From Anopheles merus (lineage: Eukaryota; Arthropoda; Insecta; Diptera; Culicidae): DNA of 64,000 bases. Below the pieces are notes generated by a model. It worked only from the letters and a program-made list of their open reading frames with translations, was not told the origin of the DNA and made no database searches. The stretch's first letter is position 1. Each line of letters opens with the position of its first letter. Location: the NCBI RefSeq assembly GCF_017562075.2, contig NC_054083.1:3666273-3730272 (forward strand), read 5' to 3'. Of this stretch, positions 30,676 through 42,055 are shown in pieces. Position numbers and translations under genes: made by a program.

Positions 30676-33316
30676 AGTAATATCGAGTATATCTGTGTGC
30701 GCGTCGCCTGCAATAACGCACATCTGTACGTCATGGTAGTATACATTCCACCGCAGCTTAGCTCCGAGATATCGACTCTTCGCTCTCTACATGATTGTAT
30801 CAGCGGCTTCACTCTCACACTGAAGCCTTCGGATCTGCTGTTTTTTTATTGGCGATTTCAATCAGCCTAGCATAAGCTGGTCCACAGCTGATCCTTCGTC
30901 CTCGCCAGCATCAATCACGCACTATGAACCAACTGCGCGCCCACTGGCCAACAACACCTTTGTGGATGGATTTAAATTTAGCGGATTAGTGCAACTTAAT
31001 CACATCAATAATTCGCACGGACGCATGCTTGACCTGCTCTATGCTAACAATGCTGCAGCTAAATTGTGTTCGCCTGTCTTTCCAAGTGTTGTTCCGCTTG
31101 TACCTCTTGACTCCTACCATCCGGCGTTTGACTTCAATATACGTAGTAACTCGTCGACCCGACGCAATTCGACGACTCGACAAAACTCGACGACAACCGC
31201 ATTTTATCGTTATAACTTTGCTAAAGCTGACTATGTGAAACTGAACGACATGATATCAATGTTTAACAATAGCTTTCATTGTTCCAATTTTGTTTCACTT
31301 GACGAAGCAGTATGTTCATTCTCGTCCTTCATGCTGCAAGCCTTTGTTGTATGCGTCCCAGTTCAGCGTCCTAAACCTAACCCCCCCCCCCCCCCCCTGG
31401 CGGACCGCACACTCAAACGTGTAAAAAGAGCTGCTTATCGTCACTACCAAACGCGCCGCTGCCAAAGATCTCGCTCGATCTACTTTGACACGCACTCTTT
31501 ATACTGCAGCTATAACAGGTTTCGATATGGCAGATATTTGAGTAAAATTCAACGTAACCTCTGCAGGAAGCCTGACTCGTTTTGGCGCTTCTACAACAGC
31601 AAAACAAAATCCACGCATACACCGAAATCCATTACGTACAAAAGAGCAACAAGTGCCAACACTTATGAAATGTGCAATCTCTTCGCGGATCGCTTCGCAG
31701 ATTGCTTTTCACCGGCCATGAATGATACCGATACCATTGATGCTGCTCTCGTCAACACTCCGGCTGGCGCAATTAACATGAGCACTCCTTTCATCGACAG
31801 TGAGATCGTTTTATCTGCCATAACGCAACTAAAGCCTTCCTTCGCTCCTGGACCCGACGGAATTCCTTCTACCGTGCTGAAACGCTGTCAAACAACAGTA
31901 GCACCTATCCTTGCAAAAATGTTCAATGCATCGCTAGCCAATGGCTACTTTCCCAAAACATGGAGGAATTCTTGGATGGTTCCTGTTTACAAAAAGGGCG
32001 ACAGGACAGATGCCATCAACTACCGGGGTATTACATCTTTGTGCGCCATTGCCAAGGTGTTCGAACCAGTGATATACAAAAATCTGCTACATGCATGCCG
32101 CAGCTACCTAAGCCCGTATCAACATGGATTCGTTCCAAAAAAGCCGACTACCACGAACCTGGTCGAATTTGTAACCTATTGCACTAGTCAAATTGATGCC
32201 GGAGCTCAAGTCGATGCAATTTATATAGATCTGAAAGCAGCATTCGACTCTCTTCCGTACGCAATTCTTCTCGCTAAACTCGATAAGCTAGGATTTCCCA
32301 GCTCGCTCGTGCAGTGGCTTAAGTCTTACCTAATTAATCGCACATACATCGTGAAAATTGATAAGCACATGCCCAAAGAAATAGTCAGCAGGTCGGGTGT
32401 GTCACAAGGAAGCAATATTGGCCCGCTTCTCTTCATATTGTTCATCAACGATGTTACCCTCGCTTTACCTCCCGACAGTATCAGTCTGTTTGCCGACGAC
32501 GCAAAAATGTTTGCGCCTATTCACAACACAGGTGATTGTACATTCCTGCAAGACTGTATCGATATTTTCTGTTCGTTGTGAAAGCGTAATGGACTGACTA
32601 TCTGCATCGAGAAATGCTACTGTGTGTCTTTCAGTCGATGCAGGAGCCTAGTCACTGGTACCTACTTCATGGACGGCACTGCAGTTAATCGACAGAATCA
32701 TGACAAAGACCTGGGCGTTCTGCTTGACTCTAGTTTTAACTTTATTTGAATATTCGTGCGTAGTCAGGAGCCCAACTACTGCTTCTTCAATTGCTTGACT
32801 TGAGGTGATTCAACGTAAGCTCACGCGATATGCCCTTCGCCTACTTCCCTGGCAGGATTGCAATAATCTTTCTCCGTATGCTGCGCGGTGCCGTCTTCTA
32901 GGCCTAGAACCTCTTTCGGTTAGAAGACGCAATACACAGTGCTCTTTCACCGCTGGATAGCTAAATGGCTCTATCGACTCATCGCCTTTGTTGCATCGAG
33001 TCGATATCTATGCACCATCCCGAACACTTAGGTCTAGAGAAACTCTACGGCTCGCTCAACCCCGTTCCAGTGCTGGTCGGTCGGACCCTATGTTCCCCAT
33101 GTCGGCTGTCTTCAACACTGTCTCGGATTGCTTCGACTTCGACATCTCAACTCAGTGCTTCAAGGAACGTCTCCAGCTTTTGCCGTGGCTGCAGTGAATA
33201 GCGATGCAAATCTTGTTTTTGTTACGTATTTTTTTAATGAACTGTTACATCTTAATTGGGCCATACGGCCCGTTGATTATTGAAAAATAAATAAATAATA
33301 AATAAATAATAAATTT
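30676..33316 (+). mobile_element. CR1/Jockey-group non-LTR retrotransposon, 5'-truncated
   Basis: Begins inside the endonuclease (VRVACNNAHLYVMVVYIPPQL) and ends with a tail of AAATAAAT repeats at 33286-33316. The endonuclease frame shifts at a T run near 30840 (FFIGDFN lies across it). The long frame 30962-32581 carries the endonuclease end and RT. A C-terminal region with shifts extends to about 33199. The 3' UTR includes gggccatacggcccg. The absence of the first part of the endonuclease shows 5' truncation at insertion. Confidence 0.85.
30962..33199 (+). pseudogene. CR1-like ORF2: endonuclease end, reverse transcriptase, C-terminus
   Basis: Endonuclease end: MLDLLYANNAAAKL and DSYHPAFDF. 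A poly-C run (31380-31397) encodes a Pro stretch. RT blocks: FAPGPDGIPSTVLKRC, WMVPVYKKGDRTDAINYRGI, PYQHGFVPKK, AIYIDLKAAFDSL, GVSQGSNIGPLLFILFIND and SLFADDAKMF, with the FADD active site intact. The frame stops at a TGA (32579-32581) where a Trp (FCSLW) would be expected; DLGVLLDSSFNF follows in frame, then a deletion. The C-terminal block (KLTRYALRLLPWQD and LLGLEPLSVRRRN) is recognisable near 32810-32930. The final part is 32988-33199 (LLHRVDIYAPSRTLRSRETL). A well-preserved RT that has lost its downstream part. Confidence 0.85.
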
Positions 33317-33835
33317 AATGAAAAGTACCGAGTAATCCATTGTATTTTGGCCGAAAATCGCAAAATACGACAGTTCGTGATTACAAGTCAAAGTGATAGC
33401 TCGTTAAACCCAAACAACCCAGTGAATAGCTCCAAAAAGAAGGCGAAACAGAATATCCGCGAAACAAAACGCTACTTTTCGGGTAGATTTTTCGCAGATA
33501 CCGAAAAAGCCATCCAGGGCTGAAGCGATCAAAATTCTTACCAATGTATTAAAGTTAGAAACATATAAACTAGAGAAGGTGCAGGTTTTAAATATGGCAC
33601 CTATTATTAGCGTGGAAATGAAAGATCCAATCCATGCTAGGCAATTTGTGGAAGCCCATGATGGGAAACATGGCATTTTGTACGATGGTACCGAGTTCAA
33701 CGTCCCCATCAAAATGGAGGACAATACACAAGTGCTGAAAATCCTCGATGTGTTGGCTAAGATTTCTAACGCAGAAATAAAAGAAATCCTCGTGGCTTGT
33801 GGAAAACCCGAGGAAGTTTTTAATACGTAAAGGTA

Positions 33836-35583
33836 AAATGTTGATCGATGAAATTGAAGAATCTAAATTCGTTCTACTACACGAAAACGAAATAACTTTC
33901 GTACCAACAGACCCCAATAAAAGAGCCACAGCAATAGACCTTACCATAATAACAGAAAATTTAATAGACAAATGCCAAAGGGAAGTACTAGAACACCACA
34001 TGGGGGCAACTCACCACAAAACAATTATCACGACAATCCAAGAAAATATATCCGCCATAAAAATAAAACGAATCAATAAAAATAAGGCATATCAAGAAAT
34101 AAAGGCTATAAAAATAACAAAGAACAATACAAGCCACCAAATATGCAACAAAATATCGCAGATTATTAAAAAAAAAACACACAAAAATGACCTTCAAAAA
34201 GCCAAAGATCTGGTGGAACACAGCCACCGAAAAGGCATGGCAACAAAAAAAAAGAAAAAAGAAAGATATTCAATCAGAATAAAACTGCGAATAACGAGAT
34301 AGAATTAAAAAAAAACACTAGCACAATTCCGACTCCAAAAACGCCTGAACAAAATTACAAATTTTGAAAAAAAAAAACTAGACTCCTTGACTCACTAACC
34401 AGCCTTGACGAACTATGGAAACTGACCAAAAGAATGGAAGGTAAACAAGAGAACAGCAAAAAAGAAAATTTAATTGAAAACAACATGGAGGAGGCAAAAA
34501 AAATTCTTGAACGACAATTTTAAAAACAACACAAAAGGGGATATAAATTTATATAAAAACATACCAACGCCAGAGAACATACTAGATGAAGATACATGGC
34601 AGCAACTGTTGAGAAAAAAGAAAAACACAGCCCCCGGTTATGACAACATTTCATACGAAATTTAAAAAAACATAAATGCAGAATCCCGACGTGTGATGAT
34701 AGCGGAAGCAAATGAAATGTGGAAAAAGGGTAAAATAAAAAAAAAGTATAAAAAAATCAAAGTGATAGCGATACCCAAACCGGGAAAAGACATAAACGAT
34801 ACAAAAACTATAGACCGATCTCACTACTCCCAACACGAACAAAAATAATAAATATGGCTGTGTTACAAAAATTACTGTGCTATAAACAAGATAATACCAG
34901 TAACTTATCTTGGACTCAGAGCAAATCATTCAATAAACCAATGCATCACATACTTGGGAAACGAAATAAACAGCAACAAGCGAAACAAAACCCTTACCGG
35001 AGTCATATATGTGGATTTATCAAATGCATATAAAAACGTAGACGCAGAAAAAATGATAAAAACTCTAAAAAAAAACCAAATATCATTGGAAGTAATCAGA
35101 TGGATCGCAGCATTCCTAAATAACCGAACAATAGAAATGATTTCTGAAAACAAAACAATCAGAAAATTGACCTCAGACGGATTACCACAAGGGGACGTAT
35201 TATCACCGACTTTATTTAACATATATACTAGTCAAATTCACAAACAAATAAATGGTAATCAATTATTGCAATATGCAGATGATTTCATCATTATACAAAA
35301 TCCCAAAACTGCCCAAGAACTACAAACAAAACTAAAAAGATCCCTAAACATATTCATAGAGGAAATAAACAAACTAAAACTACCGATAGAAATAGAAGAT
35401 CTAAAAAACAAGGCCAGAAAAAGACTGAACATAATCCGACTGAAGAACTATAAGCCCGAAAAAATAATAGTAGTCCACAGAGCCATAATCAGAGGAATTT
35501 TGGAACAAGGGGCCTTTTACATAGGAAACGCAACAAAAACACAAAAAAAGTCACTCCAAACCATAGCAAACCAATCACTCTGA
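33836..35583 (+). pseudogene. A-rich element ORF2: endonuclease end and reverse transcriptase
   Basis: ITFVPTDPNKRATAIDLTIIT is the endonuclease C-terminal block. RT begins with NTAPGYDNISYEI near 34630 and IAIPKPGKDINDTKT near 34770, which contain stops and shifts. The frame 34954-35583 carries GVIYVDLSNAYKNVDAEKM, DGLPQGDVLSPTLFNIYTSQI and LLQYADDFIIIQN, with an intact YADD. The thumb follows, ending IGNATKTQKKSLQTIANQSL. The RT core is surprisingly intact within a decayed element. Confidence 0.75.
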
Positions 35584-35816
35584 AAAATAACAGGCTGCAC
35601 CAAAACCACACCCACAAACTCAATCATGACAATAGTAGCAGAAATACCGTTAACAATCAGATCCAAATATATAGCAACAAAAAAAAACACTAAAAACTAT
35701 AGCATACTCTCAAATTCACCGAGAACAGACAAAATACAACAGAAGTACAATACCAGAAAGGAAAAAAAACTTATTGGGAAAAAATATTCACCGAACAAAA
35801 AGACATTACCGATGAA

Positions 35817-36687
35817 ATGGCAAAAATACGGGTAAATGACTTGGAAAAAAAGATATCTATCCAAGGTGAAACAGAAACAGACATTAACAAAACTACCAGA
35901 CATGGCAAAATAATCCTAAAACAAAAATTTGAAAAAGAAATCAGAAACATTAAAAAAACAAACCCGTTAATTTTCACTGATGGCAGCAAAATTGAGGAAA
36001 AATGTGGCATTGGCATTTACATAAAACCATATAACAAACAAAATCAATACATCGCTACAAAATTCAAATTAAAAAAAAAACGGTATCAATTGCATCAGTC
36101 GAAATCACAGCTATTGAAAAAGCTCTAGAGATAGCGGTAACAAATAATATAAAAAAAAAAAAACCCAGTGCTATATACAAACACCCAAACAGCATGCAAA
36201 ATCATAAAAAATGTCCAAGAAAAACAGCACATTGAAGTAACAATTTACAGCATTTTGGAAAAAAGTGGTAAATTAAATGCAGACATCAGATGGATCCCGG
36301 CACACCTAAACATTGAAGGTAATGAAAAAGCCAATGATTTGGCCAAAAAGGGTACCGAAAGTCAAAATACTATAACAAACATATTAAGAATAAGTGATGC
36401 AAACAACAAGATACAATAAAAATGCTAAGACAAACAAAAGAATGGTACCAAACAGAATGCACGCAGAAAGGGAAAAAATTGAGGAATTCCAACAGGAGTT
36501 CGACACTAAATCCTTGTACTCAGAGATACCACTAACAGCAGAGGAGATAAAAACAACAAATAAAATCCCAACAGGACATGACATGTCCAAATACTGGCTA
36601 TCTGTTATGAAAATAAAGGAAGAGAGAAATTGTTTGATATACCAAACACCAGAAACGGGCCGCCACAAAAGATTCCACTGCCTGTAA
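35817..36687 (+). pseudogene. A-rich element RNase H and C-terminal region
   Basis: RNase H in pieces: NPLIFTDGSKIEEKCGIGIY (D), an interrupted E region near 36100 broken at an A run, YTNTQTACKIIKN near 36170 (D expected, Asn seen), and IRWIPAHLNIEGNEKANDLAKKGTE (final D). The last frame has GHDMSKYWLSVMKIKEERNCLIYQTPETG, a decayed form of the Cys/His tail of this group. Frameshifts lie at runs of A. Confidence 0.72.
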
Positions 36688-37066
36688 TATAACAACGAAA
36701 GAGCAGCATATCCTAGAGTAACATGGGATACTTTCAAAACGAATTGGAAAGAAAGGAGTAGAAGAACTATAAAACAAATAATACAATTTATGAAAGAGGC
36801 AAAATGAAAATATAAAAACAACCTAAAACGGAACAACAAGAATCGAACACCACACCATAAACATCAACATACCGATAAAAGAACACAAATTTCACAATAC
36901 ACCTTACATACAAAAACAGATACGAGCTAAAAGCAAATGACTCAGGACAGTCGAAGCTTATAATAGAGAAAGTAAGCCTCTGAGTATGGAAAATCGGACC
37001 TAAGTCTGATAGAACATAGGAGGACACATCCTTTCTCGTCAAAGAAAAAGAAGAAGAAGGCCAAAA

Positions 37067-37190
37067 ATACACGCACCGGCATTCTGGTCCGTATATTTTC
37101 GACCTTATGCGGATATTCGAGTTAGGCGGATTCCTCGGGAACGCACAAACCGCGTAACTCGGGAACAAACTGTATACGGTTTGTATATTT
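37067..37190. repeat. Small foldback sequence with cgagtta-gcgg core
   Basis: cgagttaggcgg (about 37119-37130) and the inverse ccgcgtaactcg (about 37150-37161) can pair. The outer part, read on the minus strand (tatacagtttgttcccgag), matches 30557-30584 with three mismatches. TA next to CAGT suggests the terminus of a Tc1/mariner-type MITE. Confidence 0.45.
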
Positions 37191-37199
37191 CAAGCTAGA

Positions 37200-37375
37200 A
37201 AGATTCTATCAGAACTGATCCTGTTTGAAAGATTCTAACCGGATCGGATATCATGTGAAGATTCGATTGGGATTGGGATTCGATTGCGATTCGTTTGCTA
37301 TTAGGATTGGGATTGAGATGGAAGTTGGGTTTCGATTGAGTTTGGGATGTAATTGCTACTCAATTTAATTCCACG
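37200..37375. repeat. Degenerate gattsgg-type short repeat
   Basis: Repeated gattcgattgggattggg variants from about 37255 to 37350, preceded by two agattctatc/agattctaac units. No coding potential. Confidence 0.5.
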
Positions 37376-37589
37376 TAAATAGCGGTTGTTGATGACTTAG
37401 CGGTCAAAAGGGTTTTCGGGTAAATTACGAATAAAGTTGTCGCGTATAGACGTACCGAGCACTGGATTCGCCGTAGCAGTTGAGCTGCTGCTGGTCTACA
37501 TCCAGGGATCGACACTGCGCTCACGCACACTACCACGCCGCACTTAGCGATGCGCGCTAAGTGTGTGGAGAACACACCTGCCCAGTGAA

Positions 37590-37748
37590 TGTGTAACAGG
37601 CTACATGTCGAGCAGGGATCCCGGTAGGGCTAACGGTGCGGGTCGTGCGCGCGGCCCATTTTAAGTTTAATTTTGTCTTGTTTAATTATTTATTATGTTT
37701 TTCGTGTTAATAAACGGGTAAATAGTTCAAACATAAAAAAGTAATACA
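37590..37748 (+). repeat. Possible solo LTR fragment
   Basis: tgtaacaggcta at about 37590 to aagtaataca at 37748, with an aataaacggg polyadenylation-like signal near 37712. TG...CA termini fit an LTR, but I see no clear target-site duplication and no second copy. Upstream sequence from 37375 may belong to the same element. Low confidence. Confidence 0.3.
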
Positions 37749-38106
37749 GTTTTTTTATACGGTTTCTAGCAACGCTAAACATTTCGTCGGCCCGCTGGGC
37801 AAAGCCTTCGCTGTGCAAAGAAATCATTGCCTTTCGCACTTTTTCTCAGGCCTTCTTTTTCCTTCCTACGGCAAATTTGTCAAACAGCTCGTCGAACTAC
37901 CCGGTCCCTATTATTCTTTCTACCACTCGCCTAAGCGCGCTGTCACAGGTTTAGACGCGCCACACATACGCCAGACGCACGGCCTCAGCACCATTTTTCA
38001 ATCGAAAAAAAAATCGATAGGCGCTCACGTAAAACTAACAGTACAACTATTTATTTTATACCCCTACATGAAATCGATACCCATCGAGTTCAGTATTTAG
38101 TGAAGG
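37749..38106. other. Unassigned sequence before the Tc1 element
   Basis: No gene or repeat recognised. Short open frames (for example 37813-38100) have no family motif. Confidence 0.35.
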
Positions 38107-38173
38107 TACAGTATCGGACAGAATGATAGGACCCTAGTGTTTTCAACGCAGCATGCACCCGTTTGGACAAGTT

Positions 38174-38499
<326 letters not shown>

Positions 38500-39066
38500 C
38501 GCGGATTTTTTTCTGAAGAAACGTAGCTGGGCATGGTTTCATATTGCGTTCAAAACATTCTGATTATGTGTGTTATCATGTGAAACAGCGTGCGTGCACA
38601 CAGTTTGCATCGATAGCAGCGAATGTTCTTCGGACGAGAACGCAGGTGTGTTGTTTCATGATTGTGCGACAGCGGTGCGAAATGGAAACGCGCAATATAG
38701 CAATGAACTCGGCATTCCCTCACAGGTGTTTCTCCAGTGCACGACATTGAAAGGCCAGCGTGCATCTCTGCGTTGAAGCTGGTGTGTGCATAGGAAACTT
38801 TGTGCGTGCATTGAGCTTGCGCGCAGTTGTTCTTTTCAATGGGCGTTTTGTTTCATGAGCGCGGCAGTATTCTGTTCTCGATTTAAATGGGTTGACGCTC
38901 ACTCGCTTACTCATAGATAGTTTTTATCCATACACTTTTATCACTGCTCTACAACGATGTAATTCATCACGTGTAGAAGCAGAACGCAGGCTGAGCACGG
39001 GATGAGCCGTGTCCAACTTTTTAACCAGCGCGTTCTTGACGGTCCAAGCAAGCAATGTTAGTAACA

Positions 39067-39330
39067 ATGGGTCGAAGTAAACATTGTACCGATTATCAGC
39101 ACCATATGATAAAGCGACTGGCTGCTGCTGGCATTAAGCGCAAAACGATCGAGTTCATAATGGAACGATCGCGCACTTTTGTGGCAAACGCGCTTCGGAC
39201 AACCGAAACGTGCTTAGACAACCAAAACGCGCTTGGACAACCGAAACGCGCAAGTCAACCAGACGTCCTCAGAAGACCACGGCGAAAGAAGACCGTAAAA
39301 TTGTTAATATATCGAAAAAACACTGATCGC
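39067..39330 (+). pseudogene. Tc1 transposase, N-terminal DNA-binding part
   Basis: MGRSKHCTDYQHHMIKRLAAAG begins a paired-type helix-turn-helix; IEFIMERSRTFVANALRTTET is the recognition-helix region seen in Topi-like transposases. The code then decays: QPKRASQPDVLRRPRRKKTVKLLIYRKN is the GRPR AT-hook region with changes. The DDE catalytic domain is missing and the (CA)n arm follows about 130 bases later. No longer functional. Confidence 0.75.
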
Positions 39331-39451
39331 GAGGGCGGTGGTCCTGCTTATTACATCAAAAACCTAACCCAATAAACAACAAAAAACTACTTACAAATCT
39401 ATCCGAAACGACATACTTGTGAAACAAACACACACACCAATACACATTCAA

Positions 39452-39650
<199 letters not shown>

Positions 39651-39759
39651 CGCACACACACATGCACACACAAACACATACAAACCACAATAAACCTGGC
39701 CCAACGGGTGCATGCTGCGTTGAAAAAACAAGGGTCCTATCTTTCTGTCCGATACTGTA

Positions 39760-40436
39760 CCCCATTTTTTTTAAATATTTATCAAATGATTTAGGGAAAG
39801 CGGAGCAAAATGGGTATGTTAAGCAGTTTATTGAATATTCCTTTGAATATGTCACAAAACTCAATTATTCTTACATTATTGTATGCCTACATAATTTATC
39901 TGTGGATTAAAATTTCCACCTAGAATAAAAATAACTTTACAAACATGAAAAAACATGTTAAATAAATAAATAAAATAAATGTTGAAGTTTAACGAGGAGC
40001 AATTTTGCCACGCGGGGCAAAATAGGCATACGTAAACATTCTTTGAAACGTCAAAACCGAGGCAAAAAACAGCGTAGACTCTGCCAAAACTACGCTGGCC
40101 AGTGCATTTATGGCAGTTTTTAGAAGCGGAACAAGAGCCATCTGTTGAAGGAATTGGTGAACTATTTCCCCAACAGCCAAATTTGCTTAAGAAGCTAATT
40201 TTGGCATGCCGAAGATCGCTGCTTGCAGTAGATAAACAGTATCATAATTCCAGGTGGGTCTTTCAAATAGTGCTTAAGCTGCTTCGTTATGCCACAGTGC
40301 CATTGATTATTTTTCTTTGCGTTTTATTTTCAAGCAAGGCGTCATCAATGAAATAAACAACACGATTTGTGTTTTTTATGTGTATGTTTATTTAAAAACT
40401 CTAAAAGTTCTTGAATTTCACATAATTGCATATATG
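39760..40436. other. Unassigned sequence, possibly an old DNA element
   Basis: Contains gagcaaaatgggtatgt near 39806 and, further on, ggggcaaaataggcatacg near 40014, which look like degenerate copies of one terminal motif. A frame at 40102-40356 (HLWQFLEAEQEPSVEGIGELFPQQPN) resembles no family I know. It may be a transposase scrap or chance. Confidence 0.35.
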
Positions 40437-41046
40437 TACTTACTTACTTATCCGGCGCTACAACCGCTTTGCGGTCTTGGCCTGCCTCAGGAGTGTCTGA
40501 AACCGCTCACGGTTTCGCGCCTTCGTCTGCCAGCGGCTCCTCCATTATTCTTCAACACATACGGGGCCAAGTATCCTTCTGAGCATCTTCCTCTCGAACG
40601 CAGCTAAGAGGGTTTCGTCAGATTTGGACAGTGTTCATGTCTCAGAGGCGTATGTGAGTACCGGAACTATATAGGTACTATATAGTCCCATCTTCATCCG
40701 TCGCGACAGGTTCTTTGAGGTCAACTGATTTTTCAGGCTGTAGAATGACCGGTTGGCAGCCAGCATCCTTGCGCTCAACTCAGCTTCCATGGTGTTGTCG
40801 TTGCTGACCTTTGACCCCAGATAGGTGAATTCTGGGACGACTTCGTCCACCTTCAAAAGTTCGTTCACCTATCTGTACGTCACGGCAACGTAGATTCTGA
40901 CTATTTATTGGTAGGCCAGCTGATGTTGCCCCCATCAGTTTGGTCTTTGCCTCGTTTATCTGCAATCCGAGGCTCTCTGCCGCCTGCTCGATCCCTTTGT
41001 AGGCTTCTGCTACATAGGAGAGCCGCAGACCAATGATGTCTATATA
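40437..41046 (-). mobile_element. RTE copy 3, 3' fragment with internal deletion
   Basis: Minus strand. The tail reads acttacttacttatcc at 40438-40453. Coding continues through the C-terminal RRAKTAKR region to a junction near 40531, where about 200 bases of the full copy are missing. It resumes at the block GAVFERKMLRRILGP and runs through LTYASETWT, NRSFYSLKNQ and FTYLGSKVSNDN to the RT region EAYKGIEQAAESLGLQINEAKTKLM. The break at 41046 is within the sequence next to YADD. The CAG codon (Gln) here supports the TAG at 23416 being a mutation. Confidence 0.88.
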
Positions 41047-41695
41047 CGATACTCACTCACTGTACACTAAAGCGTTTGGATGTGTTTCTGCGTTGCTTCT
41101 GTGTGCTGTCTGTTTTTGGTGTGATTTTTGTTCTGAAACCGTTCGTGTTTGAGTTTTGTGAGGCTGTTTCTGTCGCGAGTTTTGCTGTGTTGAAGCGTTT
41201 TGTTCCTGCATTGTACGATAATTTCTACGAGAACGCGTTCCTGAATTGTATTTCTACGTGATTTCTGTTTCATCGGCGACTGCGGTTCAGTGTAATTACC
41301 CTGCTTAATACACTCAGGGAGTATTTCGCACCAGCTCATTAATCAGTGTCCTCTCCGTTCACTCTCACTGCTCACTTAATTGATCGATACTCTCTCTCAT
41401 AATGGACTGTGCAATCTGCTTTTCTACTATTAACAAACATCCGGTTGTTTGTATTGGAAATCTTCCTTTTTCGGAGTGCAATTCTGCCTGTTACAAATAA
41501 CCGTGCCGACAAACCGCGTGCCCTCTATTATGGCATGCGGAATATAAACAAGCAAAAATGACAGGAGATAGGTTTAGACGTTTCGGGTGACGAGGTCGAT
41601 CTTCGAATTTTCGAACATCTAAGAAAGGGCAACGTTCGCTGCGTAACGCGATGGCGCAACGGCCATCGCGGGAAAAAAGGAATAATTCACGGTGC
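41047..41695 (+). mobile_element. Possible 5' end of a non-LTR element with tiny Cys-rich ORF1 start
   Basis: gatactcactcactg to about 41401 is a GT-rich leader without ORFs. The ATG at 41402 starts 32 codons to a TAA at 41498-41500: MDCAICFSTINKHPVVC then a second Cys-rich part. The CAIC...C...C...C pattern resembles the zinc-finger start of ORF1 in some CR1-type elements. It may simply be a fragment truncated soon after. Beyond 41500 nothing is recognised up to the SINE. Confidence 0.35.
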
Positions 41696-41705
41696 GCAGA
41701 CAAAC

Positions 41706-41911
41706 TTCTTTTTCTTGTTTGGCACAACAACCGCTGTCGGTCAAGGCCTGCTTAAACCTACTAGTGAAGTGAGCTTGGCTTTCAGTGACTTATTGTTAGC
41801 ATAGCAGGATATTCAGTCCTACGTATGGGGGCAAGGTCTATTCGGGACTTGAACCCATGACGGGCGTGTTGTTAAGTCGTACCAGTTGACGACTGTACCA
41901 CCAGACCGGCC
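41706..41911 (-). mobile_element. SINE200-like SINE, minus strand
   Basis: Same family as 17942-18150, inverted: ttcttttt tail, then caaggcctg, ggatattcagtcctacgta, the B box seen inverted as ggacttgaaccc, ending agaccggccc. The flanks cagacaaac (41697-41705) and cagataaac (41912-41920) are a 9-bp duplication with one mismatch, so this copy is moderately old. Confidence 0.85.
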
Positions 41912-42055
41912 CAGATAAACGGTGTCTTCAAAAAGTTAGCTAACGGTAGACCGCGTTTTTTAAAACTACTAAAATCTAAACTTGTGTTCTTATAATCAGT
42001 CGATCCGTTTTAAATAAAATAAAGATTTGTTCGTTAGTAAAACGGTCGTTATATC

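Larger units (their letters stand above)
33330..37062 (+). mobile_element. A-rich non-LTR retrotransposon with RNase H (I/Outcast-like), heavily decayed
   Basis: The sense strand is markedly A-rich, unlike its neighbours. Pieces in order: ORF1 scrap (33579-33830, KDPIHARQFVEAHDGKHGILYDG), endonuclease end (33836-34030), RT (34474-35583), RNase H (35817-36419) and a C-terminal Cys region (36394-36687). It ends in an aaagaaaaagaagaagaagg tail near 37043-37062. Direct passage from ORF1 to the end of the endonuclease indicates a large internal deletion. RNase H places it with I, Outcast or Loa-type elements; Outcast is known from Anopheles, but the exact clade is a guess. Confidence 0.75.

Noticed and set aside
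37255..37350. CRISPR-like array
   Set aside because: The repeated gattggg units are short, directly adjacent and irregular; this is eukaryotic degenerate simple repeat.
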